Positions 23,071 to 37,933 of a stretch of 64,000 nucleotides of DNA are shown in pieces (positions within the stretch are counted from its first letter, which is position 1; each line of letters opens with the position of its first letter). The translations under genes were made by a program, and so were the position numbers. The DNA comes from Methanoplanus limicola DSM 2279 (GTDB lineage: Archaea; Halobacteriota; Methanomicrobia; Methanomicrobiales; Methanomicrobiaceae). The stretch is from contig NZ_CM001436.1 of NCBI RefSeq assembly GCF_000243255.1, positions 656,077 through 720,076 on the forward strand. Direction: 5' to 3'. The notes beneath the pieces are model-generated. The model saw only the letters and a program-made list of their open reading frames with translations. It did no database searches and was not told the origin of the DNA.

Positions 23071-24792
23071 ATGCCCGACATCTATGATAAAATAATGGAA
23101 CTCGCAAAGAGGCGTGGGTTTGTATGGCCGACATCAGAATGCTATGGATCAGTTGCCGGATTTATAGACTACGGCCCCCTCGGCGCAATGATGAAAAGAA
23201 AAGTGGAGAATCTCTGGCGTGACTTTTATGTCATCCGGGAAGGCTACTTCGAGATCGAATGCCCGACAATCGGCGAAGAATCGATATACATCGCATCAGG
23301 TCACGTAAAGGGATTTGCAGACAAGATGATCCAGTGCCCTTCATGCAGTGAATTCCACAGAGCCGACCATATTGCGGAAGCAAACGGCATCACCAATGCA
23401 GAGACAAAGCCAATAGAAGAACTGACAGAGATCCTGAAAGACCTGCCCTGTCCAGCGTGCGGCGGGATGTTTGCAGGTTCAGAAGTCTATCACTTCAACC
23501 TCATGTTTCATACAAACATCGGGCCGGGATCACAGAGAAAGGGATACATGCGCCCGGAGACAGCTCAGGGTATATTTACGGATTTCAACCGCCTGCTCAG
23601 GTTTTACAGGGATAAACTACCCTTTGGTGCAGTCCAGATCGGAAAATCATACAGAAACGAGATCTCCCCCAGGCAGGGAATGATAAGACTCAGGGAATTT
23701 ACCCAGGCTGAAGCTGAGATATTCGTTCATCCGGATAAGAAAGACCACCCGCAGTTCTCCAGATATGCTGATATGAAAGTTCCTCTGAGAGGGATAGAGC
23801 AGCAGGAGAACGACCGGGAGGCCGCCATTACAGGAATGGCAGATGCAGTCAGAGCAGGTACTGTAGCAAACGAATATGTGGCATATTATATCGCGCTCAC
23901 ATACGATTTCCTCATATCCTGCGGGGCAAACCCTGAGAAGATCAGGTTCAGGCAGCATCTTCCGGATGAGAGGGCACATTACGCAACCGACTGCTGGGAT
24001 GCGGAGATATATTCTGAGAGATTCGGATGGGTTGAAACCGTAGGAATAGCCGACAGGACGGACTATGACCTCCGTGCACATGCCTCACAGAGCAATGAAC
24101 CATTTACCGTATTCATCCCGTACGAAACTCCTGAAAAAGTTATGCAGAAGAGGGTGAAGGCAGACATGGGACGGCTCGGACCGCTGTTCAGGGGAAAGGC
24201 AAAAGCAGTTTCAGAAGCCCTTGCAGATGCAGTTCCCGGAGAGGACGGAGCAAGAGTTGTTATAGACGGCGAGGAGCATTTTGTCCCTAAGGATATGTAT
24301 GAACTTGTCGAAGAGGAAGTTGAGATTCGCGGAGAATATGTCATGCCCCATGTAATAGAACCTTCATACGGCATTGACAGGGTCATCTACACCGTCCTTG
24401 AGCATTCATACGAGGAAGAGGATGTCGACGGTGAAATCAGGCGTGTCCTGCACTTCCCGCCAAAAATTGCACCTGTCCAGACTGCTGTTCTTCCGCTAAT
24501 GACAAGAGACGGCCTTGAAGAGATTGCAAGGAATATCGAAGAGAAACTTCTCGATGAAGGCATACTTGCCCAGTATGACGACAATGGTGCAATAGGAAGA
24601 AGATACAGAAGGCAGGACGAAGCAGGCACACCTTTCGCCGTGACAGTTGATTACGACACAAAGGAAGACGGAACAGTGACACTAAGAGACAGAGATACAA
24701 TGAAACAGGCAAGGGTTCCCGCAGAAGAAGTTCCGGCAATACTATACTCACTAATCAAAGGCAGAATTAACTTTGAATCACTCTGCAAGTGA
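23071..24792 (+). CDS. glyS: glycyl-tRNA synthetase (archaeal/eukaryotic type)
   Basis: 573 aa, class II dimeric type. Zinc-finger-like pairs CPSCSEFH (~91) and CPACGGMF (~131), RPETAQGIF (~163), motif 2 FTQAEAEIF, motif 3 PSYGIDRVIY (~430), and a C-terminal anticodon-binding domain (~475-570). It charges tRNA-Gly. Only 9 bases separate it from the helicase gene, so they share a transcript. Confidence 0.94.
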   Translation: MPDIYDKIMELAKRRGFVWPTSECYGSVAGFIDYGPLGAMMKRKVENLWRDFYVIREGYFEIECPTIGEESIYIASGHVKGFADKMIQCPSCSEFHRADHIAEANGITNAETKPIEELTEILKDLPCPACGGMFAGSEVYHFNLMFHTNIGPGSQRKGYMRPETAQGIFTDFNRLLRFYRDKLPFGAVQIGKSYRNEISPRQGMIRLREFTQAEAEIFVHPDKKDHPQFSRYADMKVPLRGIEQQENDREAAITGMADAVRAGTVANEYVAYYIALTYDFLISCGANPEKIRFRQHLPDERAHYATDCWDAEIYSERFGWVETVGIADRTDYDLRAHASQSNEPFTVFIPYETPEKVMQKRVKADMGRLGPLFRGKAKAVSEALADAVPGEDGARVVIDGEEHFVPKDMYELVEEEVEIRGEYVMPHVIEPSYGIDRVIYTVLEHSYEEEDVDGEIRRVLHFPPKIAPVQTAVLPLMTRDGLEEIARNIEEKLLDEGILAQYDDNGAIGRRYRRQDEAGTPFAVTVDYDTKEDGTVTLRDRDTMKQARVPAEEVPAILYSLIKGRINFESLCK

Positions 24793-24801
24793 AGATACCA
24801 G

Positions 24802-27132
24802 ATGAAATACATAAGCCACCCGCTGATTAAACCGGACTCACTTGAGGAGAGAAGGTACCAGTTATCAATAGCTGTGCATGCCCTTGAGGGAAACACCATG
24901 GTAGTACTTCCCACAGGTCTTGGTAAGACAGCAGTGGCTCTTCTTACAACCGCATCAAGGCTTAAGACTGCCGGCGGGAAGATGCTGATGATGGCACCGA
25001 CAAAGCCGCTTGTCGACCAGCACAGAAGAATGTTCACCGAACTTTTGATCGAGCCTGAAAATCCTGACGATGACTTCTCCGGGTTTGCATTCTTTACAGG
25101 CGAGACAAAGACCTCACAGAGGAAAGAGATGTGGGAGAAGTCAAGGGTTATCCTTGCAACCCCTCAGGTCATTAAAAATGACATAATAGCCGGCAGGTAC
25201 TCGCTTAAGGATGTAACCCTCCTGATAGTCGATGAATGCCACAGGGCAGTCGGGAACTATGCCTATGCATTTATAGCTGAAAGTTACATGCAGACCGGAA
25301 AGAATCCCCTGATTCTTGCAATGACCGCATCTCCGGGCAGCAAAGAGGAGAAAGTTCATGAAGTCTGTGAAAATCTCACAATAAAGATTGTCGAGAGCAG
25401 AACGGAAGATGATCCGGATGTTAAGCCCTACATCCATGAGCGGGAGGTTGAATATGTAAATGTTGAACTTCCGGAAAAACTGGAAGAATCTGTAGGGATA
25501 CTTAAATCAATTCTCGAAAAGAGGCTCAATACCCTTTCTGACATGGGATACACAGTCCCCCGCCCGGATAAGCTCTCAATGAAGGAGCTAAACGGCATCA
25601 ATGCACAGGTCCAGAGGAATATCCAGAAGAGAGAGCCTGACGCATTTCTTGCGGCATCCATCCATGCCGAAATTATGAAGATCAGGCATGCCGTAACACT
25701 CGGAGAGTCACAGGGCAGCACAATTCTGAAAGGATACCTGAACAAACTCGCCGGTGAAGCATTCTCACCTTCAGGCAGCAAAGCAGGAAAAAGGCTGGCG
25801 GCAGACCATACCTTTCAGGACCTGCTTGCCCGGTCAGACGGGTGGAAAGAGGAGATACATCCCAAACCGGATAAGGTAGCTGAGATAGTCAGGGCACAGC
25901 TGGATGAATTTCCGGACAGCAGAATTCTGGTATTTGCCAACTTCCGTGACACTGTAAACCTACTTTCTGAAAGGCTCAATAAGGAAGGCTTTGAATGCGC
26001 AAGATTCATCGGCCAGGCATCAAGGGACAGTGAGAAGGGATTATCGCAGAAGAAGCAGATAGAAACACTTTCCAAATTCAGGGAAGGAGAGTTTAGGGTG
26101 CTTGTCGCCACATCTGTCGGTGAGGAGGGGCTTGATGTCCCATCAACCGACCTGGTCATATTCTACGAGGCGGTGCCATCTGAGATCAGGAGCATACAGA
26201 GGAAAGGCAGGACAGGCAGGCACGGGAGCGGGAAGATAATAGTCCTGATAACCAAAGGCACAACTGATGAAACATTCAGTTATATAAGTGGTTCAAGAGA
26301 GAAGTCCATGAAAAAAGGGATATCGCTCTTAAAGGACAATATAGGGAGAAAGCCTGAGATACAGGGCAGCCTTCTGAACTTTGGCGGTGGAGGCAGCACA
26401 GGAGAAGCGGGAACTCCCGGAGATCAGATGACTGACAGCGAAGCAGTCCACGCAGAAGGGCAGACCTCATTTGAGAACTTTCCGCTCACAACAGCAGGTC
26501 CGGCCATAATTGCGGATGACAGGGAGACATCATCGGCAGTCGTTGAAAATCTGTATAAGAAAGGTGTATCCCTCACCATTGAAAGGCTTGAATATGGCGA
26601 CTATAAGATCGGAGATAAGATACTCATTGAGAGAAAGACAGCAAGGGATTTTGTCGATACTCTTGTTGAAAGGGATCTTATAACACAGATAAGAAAGATG
26701 GCTGAGGAAGTGCCAAAGCCTGTTGTGATAATAGAAGGAAGAGATCTTTACTCACAGAGAAATATCAACCCGAATGCAATAAGGGGCGCACTTTCGGCGA
26801 TAACAATAGGCATGGGTGTATCAGTATTCCAGACTGAAAGTTCATCCGACACTGCTGAGATGCTCTATGTCATGGCATCAAGGGAGGCAGGCGGCAGTAC
26901 ATCATACCGGAGTGCTCACCAGCAGAAGGCATACAGGTCAAAGCGGGAGAACCAGGAGTATATCATATCTTCATTCCCGGGAGTCGGACTTAAAAATGCA
27001 AGGGCACTTCTGGAAAAATTCGGTACAATTCAGAATATTCTCAATGCCGATGAGGACGAACTGGAGAGCGTTCCCGGAATCGGAAGAAAGATTGCAGAAT
27101 CAATACTTGACATCTCAAAAAAAAGGTATTAA
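24802..27132 (+). CDS. hef: Hef-type helicase/structure-specific nuclease
   Basis: 776 aa. The N-terminal superfamily 2 helicase has Walker A LPTGLGKTAVA (~36), DECH box LLIVDECHRA (~142), a middle insertion, and the C-terminal motif VI QRKGRTGRHG (~466). A glycine-rich linker follows (~525-550), then an XPF-family nuclease (IADDRE ~568, core ERKTARDF ~610). The last part is a tandem helix-hairpin-helix (PGVGLKNARAL, PGIGRKIAES). Archaeal Hef (FANCM/XPF relative) processes stalled replication forks. All domains look intact. Confidence 0.92.
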   Translation: MKYISHPLIKPDSLEERRYQLSIAVHALEGNTMVVLPTGLGKTAVALLTTASRLKTAGGKMLMMAPTKPLVDQHRRMFTELLIEPENPDDDFSGFAFFTGETKTSQRKEMWEKSRVILATPQVIKNDIIAGRYSLKDVTLLIVDECHRAVGNYAYAFIAESYMQTGKNPLILAMTASPGSKEEKVHEVCENLTIKIVESRTEDDPDVKPYIHEREVEYVNVELPEKLEESVGILKSILEKRLNTLSDMGYTVPRPDKLSMKELNGINAQVQRNIQKREPDAFLAASIHAEIMKIRHAVTLGESQGSTILKGYLNKLAGEAFSPSGSKAGKRLAADHTFQDLLARSDGWKEEIHPKPDKVAEIVRAQLDEFPDSRILVFANFRDTVNLLSERLNKEGFECARFIGQASRDSEKGLSQKKQIETLSKFREGEFRVLVATSVGEEGLDVPSTDLVIFYEAVPSEIRSIQRKGRTGRHGSGKIIVLITKGTTDETFSYISGSREKSMKKGISLLKDNIGRKPEIQGSLLNFGGGGSTGEAGTPGDQMTDSEAVHAEGQTSFENFPLTTAGPAIIADDRETSSAVVENLYKKGVSLTIERLEYGDYKIGDKILIERKTARDFVDTLVERDLITQIRKMAEEVPKPVVIIEGRDLYSQRNINPNAIRGALSAITIGMGVSVFQTESSSDTAEMLYVMASREAGGSTSYRSAHQQKAYRSKRENQEYIISSFPGVGLKNARALLEKFGTIQNILNADEDELESVPGIGRKIAESILDISKKRY

Positions 27133-27178
27133 ACCGGAATTTCCTGCCAATGTCAGTCTTCCGGTGAATAAAAAAATA

Positions 27179-27631
27179 TCAGTTTTTCAGATTTTTCAGC
27201 GCCACTGTCCCGGCCTGAATACATTCCATATAGGTGAGGCAGTCTCCGGGGTTTGCAGTATTTCTTACCCGTGCGCACAAGCTCTTTATGGTCTCTTCAA
27301 TATCGAGGTATAAAGAATCCGGGTCTAAATCTCTTACCTCCGGGATTTTTCCGCCAGCATTACCGGAAGCGGCACACGCAGGCGGATAGTTATCAGGCGC
27401 GCCCGTCAAACTTACGGGATCATCTCCGGGACGAAGGTCAACATCACTTATTTTTGCGGAATCCGGGATCACAGGCTGTTCTGCGGCAGCAGACGAATTT
27501 TCTGCACATACTACACATAACGTCTCACCTTTCACAATAAAAAGGGGCGAACCGCAGACAGGACAGCTTTTTTCAAGCATTTTACCACCTTTTAGCAGAT
27601 AATCTGCCATTATATCCTCAGGGTTTCTCAT
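27179..27631 (-). CDS. zinc-ribbon protein, Sjogren/scleroderma autoantigen 1 family
   Basis: 150 aa. The N-terminus follows the archaeal family pattern (MADYLLKGGKML, then CPVCGSPLF … CVVC), a single treble-clef zinc site from two CxxC pairs. An acidic low-complexity middle (~45-105) precedes a helical C-terminus (LYLDIEETIKSLCARV). The archaeal role is unknown. Divergent from the UPF0147 gene, with 65 bases between the starts. Confidence 0.75.
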   Translation of the reverse strand: MRNPEDIMADYLLKGGKMLEKSCPVCGSPLFIVKGETLCVVCAENSSAAAEQPVIPDSAKISDVDLRPGDDPVSLTGAPDNYPPACAASGNAGGKIPEVRDLDPDSLYLDIEETIKSLCARVRNTANPGDCLTYMECIQAGTVALKNLKN

Positions 27632-27696
27632 TTATGCACCATCTCTACATCTTATATATGCTCAACCACCAATTAATAATAGGATGGTGATATAAT

Positions 27697-27960
27697 ATGG
27701 CAGAACCTGAAAAAATCATAAATAACTGCGTAATGATGCTCCAGCAGATAATGGATGATTCAACAATTCCAAGAAACATCAGAAAAGTTGCAGACGAGAC
27801 AAAGAAAGTCCTCACAAATGAGACACAGACTCTCGGTCTTCGTGCTGCAACCGCAATTTCAATGATCGATGAGATCTCAAACGACCCGAATATGCCGGTT
27901 CATGCAAGGACAAGAATCTGGGGACTGGTCTCACAGCTTGAGACTGTACCGCTTGACTGA
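27697..27960 (+). CDS. UPF0147 family protein
   Basis: 87 aa, all-helical. Carries the family pattern [40 protein letters not shown] and [13 protein letters not shown]. Widespread in archaea with no known function. GGTGAT lies 7 bases before the ATG, and TATA-like TTATATATGC ~40 bases upstream. Confidence 0.85.
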   Translation: MAEPEKIINNCVMMLQQIMDDSTIPRNIRKVADETKKVLTNETQTLGLRAATAISMIDEISNDPNMPVHARTRIWGLVSQLETVPLD

Positions 27961-28178
27961 ACAATCATCATTTAAAATATACATTTTTCAATCCGGATAT
28001 AATAGTAAAATGCCGCTTTTTTGTAAAAAAATGAGATTCGGACAATTATACTATTCAGGCATGATCTCCCCTGCGTAAGCAGGCGGTAGTTCATCCGGCA
28101 GATGAAAAAAACCATTGGACCAAAAATGCAAACGGGACATATCTGCTGAGATATGACAATAATTTCCCGGAAATTAGG

Positions 28179-28595
28179 TTAATCTCCGGAAAATGTACAG
28201 TGAACTCTCCTTGACCTTTTATTTCTCACATCAAGCTCAAGAAGAACAATCTGCTGCCATGTGCCCAGAAGGAGACTATTATCCCTGAAAGGTACGGTCA
28301 GAGACGGACCGATTATTGCCGCACGGACATGCGATCTCCCGTTGCCGTCACCCCATGCGAGATCGTGTTTATATTCAGCATCAGCCGGGGCGATTACATT
28401 GAGTGCCCTCCTTAAGTCTTCAAGAACTCCTGGTTCATATTCTATCGTTGTTATGGCAGCTGTTGAACCTTCGCAGAAGATATTTGCAATGCCGTCTGAA
28501 AGCCTGCTTTCAGAGAGGAGATTTCTGACATAGGGAGTGATATCAATGATATCACCCTCACCAGCTGTATCGATATTCAGAGGATAATGCTTCAT
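28179..28595 (-). CDS. YjbQ/UPF0047 family protein
   Basis: 138 aa. Family features: GSTAAITTIEYEPG, a histidine-bearing GRSHVRAAIIGPSL and the C-terminal GTWQQIVLLELDVR. Bacterial YjbQ has a side activity as thiamin-phosphate synthase; the physiological role is open. It lies 8 bases after the stop of the preceding secreted-protein gene (both leftward), so the two may share a transcript. Confidence 0.85.
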   Translation of the reverse strand: MKHYPLNIDTAGEGDIIDITPYVRNLLSESRLSDGIANIFCEGSTAAITTIEYEPGVLEDLRRALNVIAPADAEYKHDLAWGDGNGRSHVRAAIIGPSLTVPFRDNSLLLGTWQQIVLLELDVRNKRSRRVHCTFSGD

Positions 28596-28603
28596 AAAAA
28601 AAG

Positions 28604-29287
28604 TTATTTTCTCGTATAAAGATAAGTCTCTTCCGCCGTCACTTCTCCGCCTGCCGGCAGGTTAATATTAACCTTAATCTGGCCAATTCCAAGGTCATAC
28701 TCTCCGGTATTAAGTTCACTGTATGGAATTCTAAGACCACTCAGAGGATTGTTGCTTCCTTCATCAGAAGATGTTATTGTTGCATACCCTTTATACAGAA
28801 CTTTCCTCGGACTGACCGGCCGCTGGAGTTTGTCAAATGACGGAGTGTATGCAGTTACTGTGGCACTTATTGATGACCCGCCGAAGATGACTTTTCTGCC
28901 ATATTCATCATAGAATGTAAAGTGAATTACAATGCCGTCATTTCCCGGTTCCCCGTCCCAGTCAACAGGTTCACCGAAGAGATCCATCTGCTTAATCATA
29001 GACGGTGTTCCGGCCACCTCTCCGGCATACACATAACCAGGAGTTGTATAGCCAGTTACTGCCGCAACTCCGCCATTATTGGAATTTCCGGATGCTGAAG
29101 AACTTTCAGCAGAGTTCTGGTAAACAACTGTCGTGCCTGCCGGACTGACCTGACTTCCGGAATTTCCCGGGCCTGATGACTGTGAACCAAATCTTACTGC
29201 GTCCGGATATTTTGTCAGGAGTATGTAACCTCCGGCTATCATTATAAGAATTACAACAGCAATAGCCGCAATATGTCCTTTTTGCAT
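28604..29287 (-). CDS. membrane-anchored hypothetical protein
   Basis: 227 aa. N-terminal anchor helix (GHIAAIAVVILIMIAGGYIL), then a Gly/Ser/Asn-rich linker (~35-75) and a beta-rich domain of ~140 residues (VIHFTFYDEYGRKVIFGG … ITSSDEGSNNPLSGLRIPYS … EVTAEETYLY). It resembles exported Methanomicrobiales proteins; I cannot name a family. Probably a surface protein. Confidence 0.6.
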   Translation of the reverse strand: MQKGHIAAIAVVILIMIAGGYILLTKYPDAVRFGSQSSGPGNSGSQVSPAGTTVVYQNSAESSSASGNSNNGGVAAVTGYTTPGYVYAGEVAGTPSMIKQMDLFGEPVDWDGEPGNDGIVIHFTFYDEYGRKVIFGGSSISATVTAYTPSFDKLQRPVSPRKVLYKGYATITSSDEGSNNPLSGLRIPYSELNTGEYDLGIGQIKVNINLPAGGEVTAEETYLYTRK

Positions 29288-29485
29288 AGACTGAGTTAGA
29301 GCGGGATATGATATAATAATAGTCCAGAATTCAGTATGAATATTCTAATAATTCCCAAACATTAAGATTTAACATCCCAGTAAAAAATTAAATTCAGATA
29401 ATGTCAGAAAGTAAAAATAAACGGGACATTAAAAAATAAAAGAGAAATGTTTCAGAATAATATAAATTAATTTGTATTCTGGCAG

Positions 29486-30688
29486 CTACCTTGACGAATC
29501 AACACTCAAATCTTCTTCATATTTTATGAACTTCTCACCGTCCATACGTACCAGATAGACAACGACATGGTCAGTACCTGCTCCGGGTTCAGATGCCCTG
29601 GCACTGACCTTTGTCCCGACCGGAATACCGGACCCGCCGGCCTCAGGTTCTCTTAGCTCTGTGCTGACCGTACCGTCAGGTTTTGTGACCACAATCTCAA
29701 TTCCGCCAACGACATTCTCATCAGTTCCGCCTTTGAAAAACACCTCAATATTTCCTGTTGAAGGACTCTTCTTTACCGATACATCAGCCCTCAGATATGC
29801 CAGATGCCAGTATGCCTCTCCGCTGTCCCCGACATTCATCTTCAGGTAGGTATCCTTATTCAGCTTAAAAGACTCAGGTACGTCAAAGACAAGCCATCCG
29901 GTCCTCTCACCGGCAACCGACATATTGTGGAGCTTACCATAGACAGTCTGTCCGACATAGATATCACCGACATCCTCCAGTGCATAACTCCTGATAAGTG
30001 CCTCATCATCTGCCAGACTGTTTTTAATAACTGCTCCCATCGGAGGGCAGATATTCAGTTTTGCCTCATATGTCTCAGAACCGTCAATCAGTGAAAAGTC
30101 AGATGCGGCCGGAGATACAAAAGTCTCGATAGTATCTCCCTCGAGAGCCATCTTAACAGCAAGCAGTACAAATTTCCTGCCGGAATCTGCATTTTCTGTC
30201 ACAGACCTCCCTTTCTTCAGGTCAACAACAGGATACTGTCTGGTGGTCTTTAAATCTCCAAGTTCCACAAAGGAATTTGTATAAGAGTCGTATCTCGTAA
30301 AAGACCTGCCTGACGATTGATCAAAATAGACTATGTCATATTTTTCATAAGCATCGGGATACATATAATAATCAGCCGCTGTTCCTGCAACTCCTGATTT
30401 TACAGCAGATTCTGCCACGGCAGCGACAGTTTCATCTGCTGATGCCCCTGTATCAGTCTCTGTAGTTTTGTCTCCTGAAAAAACATCATTCATCTTGATC
30501 GGAGTTTCAGCCGGAGCAGTGCTTCCAGCAGAAGTTCCCACAGAATTATCATCATTCATTGTGTTACCAGCCGTATCTGCACCTGTATCAGAACCTGAAG
30601 TAGAAACAGGCCCGGTTGTGCATCCGGCGATAACAATAGAGATAAACAGCAACCCTGTTATGCAGCCATATAAAAATGAATTCCCCAT
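29486..30688 (-). CDS. lipoprotein with DUF4352-like domain
   Basis: 400 aa. Lipobox IVIAGC (~18-23), then a long Thr/Ser/Ala/Gly-rich linker (~25-95). Next comes a beta-sandwich (~150-300) with the TGRKFVLLAVKM-like and YVGQTVYGKL/GWLVFDVPE pattern common to telokin-like DUF4352 domains. The C-terminal ~80 residues (IEVFFKGGTDENVVGG, KFIKYEEDLS) form a further beta domain. Extracytoplasmic and membrane-tethered. Function unknown. Confidence 0.65.
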   Translation of the reverse strand: MGNSFLYGCITGLLFISIVIAGCTTGPVSTSGSDTGADTAGNTMNDDNSVGTSAGSTAPAETPIKMNDVFSGDKTTETDTGASADETVAAVAESAVKSGVAGTAADYYMYPDAYEKYDIVYFDQSSGRSFTRYDSYTNSFVELGDLKTTRQYPVVDLKKGRSVTENADSGRKFVLLAVKMALEGDTIETFVSPAASDFSLIDGSETYEAKLNICPPMGAVIKNSLADDEALIRSYALEDVGDIYVGQTVYGKLHNMSVAGERTGWLVFDVPESFKLNKDTYLKMNVGDSGEAYWHLAYLRADVSVKKSPSTGNIEVFFKGGTDENVVGGIEIVVTKPDGTVSTELREPEAGGSGIPVGTKVSARASEPGAGTDHVVVYLVRMDGEKFIKYEEDLSVDSSR

Positions 30689-30915
30689 AATAATTACTTA
30701 AACAGAAGTATGATATATAACTTATGAAACGCCGGCATCGCCACAGATTCCAATAAAAGGCAAAATATGAAGAGAACCAAGATAATTTAATCAGGTGAAA
30801 AATAAGATTCCGGTTAATAACAACCGGACACCACACAAATTTGATAAAAATTCAGAAAATTCTGAGAAAATAAATTGATTAATTAACCATACAGATTAAT
30901 CCGCATGAGTTAACT

Positions 30916-35862
<4,947 letters not shown>

Positions 35863-36171
35863 TCAGTCATATCTTCCGGCATCCGGATCTTTTATTCCAA
35901 GTTCCTTATCAACCGCAATAACAAGTCTTCTCATTGATCTTATAACGCCGTCAAGATCATCAGCATCCATCTGACCGTTCTGATGCCACATAACCTTCTG
36001 CCGCAGGTCACCCGCAATCTCCTCAATCTCAGTCCCCTTAAACTGTTCAGGAATTTCCATCTCCATCATATGATCTGAAAGTCCGTTCCATGCCCTCACC
36101 GGGGGAAGACTGAGATGTTTTGATATGAGCATTATTACGGTTATAAAACCCCTGCCAAACTGACTTGCCAT
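35863..36171 (-). CDS. conserved hypothetical protein
   Basis: 102 aa. N-terminal hydrophobic segment (GFITVIMLISKHL), then a helical, charged region (LRQKVMWHQNGQMDADDLDG … SMRRLVIAVDKELG). I recognise no domain. The first ~12 residues could be over-extended, with a later start near MLISKHL or MMEMEIP possible. The gene precedes gyrB in the same direction but is separated by the hairpin. Confidence 0.5.
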   Translation of the reverse strand: MASQFGRGFITVIMLISKHLSLPPVRAWNGLSDHMMEMEIPEQFKGTEIEEIAGDLRQKVMWHQNGQMDADDLDGVIRSMRRLVIAVDKELGIKDPDAGRYD

Positions 36172-36279
36172 GTAACGGATTATGAAGTTTTTCAGTGATT
36201 AAATTAATTGAAATCATCCGGGAGTGTTACTGCGTCACCCGGTACAGGAAAACAGAAGAAAAGAAGTGCAGTAAAATAT

Positions 36280-37428
36280 TCAGGATGAGAATACCGACTT
36301 TATCTCCATGCAGGCCGCAAGCCCGAGAGCCTTAACCACTGCCGGCCTTTTGAGCACTTTCCGGATGATAACTCCCGGTCTGTCCATATCACCGTATTTT
36401 ATAATGTCATCACGGATGTCAGGCCTTGAGAGTATACGGCAGATGTCATCTATCCTGTCATCGGGAAGATTTCTCCTCATCTTATACATCATCATCCCGA
36501 TCTTAAGCTCACGTCCAAAGTCCGCCTTCCACCGCCCTTCATACCTTTTAAGATCAGAATCTGAAAAACTGTCCTTCTCTATACACTCAAGTGCAGTCTC
36601 TGAAGCATGAAATGCAGACCGGACTCCCGTATAAATGCCGCCGCCCGAAGTGGGTTTGGCAAAACCGGCGGCATCACCGACAAAGAGCGTCCTGTCATGA
36701 TATGTCTTCGGCATTACACCAAGCGGGATTGTGCCGGATACAAGATGTACATTTCCGGAACCGAAGCGTTTTAAAAATTCTGAAAACCTCTGCGGGACAT
36801 TCTCACCTCCGCAGAGACCGACCCTTGCCCTGCCCTCACCGGCAGGAATCACCCATCCGAAGAAGTCCTCAGATGCACCCGGATATATCTCTACAAGGTT
36901 ATGGAACCCGGGAAAGGACACTTCGGCCTGTGCACCGGACAGAATCATCTCCTGCCGTTTTAAACCGTAACAGCGGGACAGTACGCTTCTTGGACCGTCT
37001 GCGGCGATAATCATCTTTGCCGGGATCTCTTCCCTGCCCGACTGACCGCGTACAAAGACCCTGCCGTTCTCTGCGCCGCAGACATATGACTTAAGCCTGA
37101 ACTCAGCCCCGGCATTTGCAGCATTCTCCGCCATCTCACGGTCAAGTGCCGCCCTGTCAACGACATATGCCTTTGTTTTTCCGGAATCAAACTCCAGGAC
37201 AGAACCGCCCGAAGAGATGATCTTTGCCCCTGAAACTTCCTGAAAGACTGATCTCTCAGTTACCCGGCACTCATCAAAGGCATTGCAGCTCAGAAGGCCT
37301 GCACACTGAACGGGGTAGCCTATGGAGGCATGCTCTTCCAGAACAAGCACCTTAAGCCCGGACTCTGCACAGAACCGTGCAGCAGCACTTCCACACGGCC
37401 CGCCGCCAACAACTATCACATCATACAT
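36280..37428 (-). CDS. geranylgeranyl reductase family FAD-dependent oxidoreductase
   Basis: 382 aa. N-terminal dinucleotide fold VVGGGPCGSAAARFCAESG with E ~35 (VLEEHASIGYP), second FAD motif FVGDAAGFAKPTSGGGIYTG (~250), and a GWVIPAGEGRARVGL beta stretch. The family (GGR, PF01494-like) reduces double bonds of the isoprenoid chains of archaeal lipids or related polyprenols. This gene could serve archaeol saturation, but paralogues with other substrates exist, so the substrate is not fixed. Confidence 0.8.
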   Translation of the reverse strand: MYDVIVVGGGPCGSAAARFCAESGLKVLVLEEHASIGYPVQCAGLLSCNAFDECRVTERSVFQEVSGAKIISSGGSVLEFDSGKTKAYVVDRAALDREMAENAANAGAEFRLKSYVCGAENGRVFVRGQSGREEIPAKMIIAADGPRSVLSRCYGLKRQEMILSGAQAEVSFPGFHNLVEIYPGASEDFFGWVIPAGEGRARVGLCGGENVPQRFSEFLKRFGSGNVHLVSGTIPLGVMPKTYHDRTLFVGDAAGFAKPTSGGGIYTGVRSAFHASETALECIEKDSFSDSDLKRYEGRWKADFGRELKIGMMMYKMRRNLPDDRIDDICRILSRPDIRDDIIKYGDMDRPGVIIRKVLKRPAVVKALGLAACMEIKSVFSS

Positions 37429-37570
37429 CTGTGGCTATATTTTATTCCGGAAATCCGATAAAGTGAACTGAACAGGATGAATTCCATAATAAACCGGAGA
37501 AGAGAGAAGTCATCTGCCCCTGCACCATCTGGTAACTATTTCATTTACAAAATCCAAAGGATATGAAAGA

Positions 37571-37933
37571 ATGACTCCTGAACCTGCATTTGAATGGAAA
37601 CAGTGCCTTATAATAAGAAATGACATTAAAATGAGCTGCGGCAAGAAATGCGCCCAGCTTGCGCATGCCGCAGTCATTGCATATGAAAAGGCCGACAAGA
37701 TTACAAAGAAGAAATGGTACGACGAGGGAATGAAGAAAGTCGCCCTCAAGGCAAACTCCCAGAGGGAATTATATGAGCTTAAGACCATTGCGGAAGAGGC
37801 GGGAATCTCAGCCGCAATTATCACTGATGCCGGAATGACTGAAATTCCGCCGGGAACAGTCACAGCACTGGGACTTGGGCCTGCAAAATCCGAAGACCTC
37901 GATAAGATCACAGGAGACCTCTCCCTCCTATGA
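37571..37933 (+). CDS. pth2: peptidyl-tRNA hydrolase, archaeal type 2
   Basis: 120 aa. Family motif IKMSCGKKCAQLAHAAVIA (~20-38), central AGISAAIITDAGMTEIPPG and C-terminal ALGLGPAKSEDLDKITGDL. Releases peptides from tRNA dropped off the ribosome. The stop overlaps the truD start (ATGA), so the two RNA-related genes are translationally coupled. Confidence 0.93.
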   Translation: MTPEPAFEWKQCLIIRNDIKMSCGKKCAQLAHAAVIAYEKADKITKKKWYDEGMKKVALKANSQRELYELKTIAEEAGISAAIITDAGMTEIPPGTVTALGLGPAKSEDLDKITGDLSLL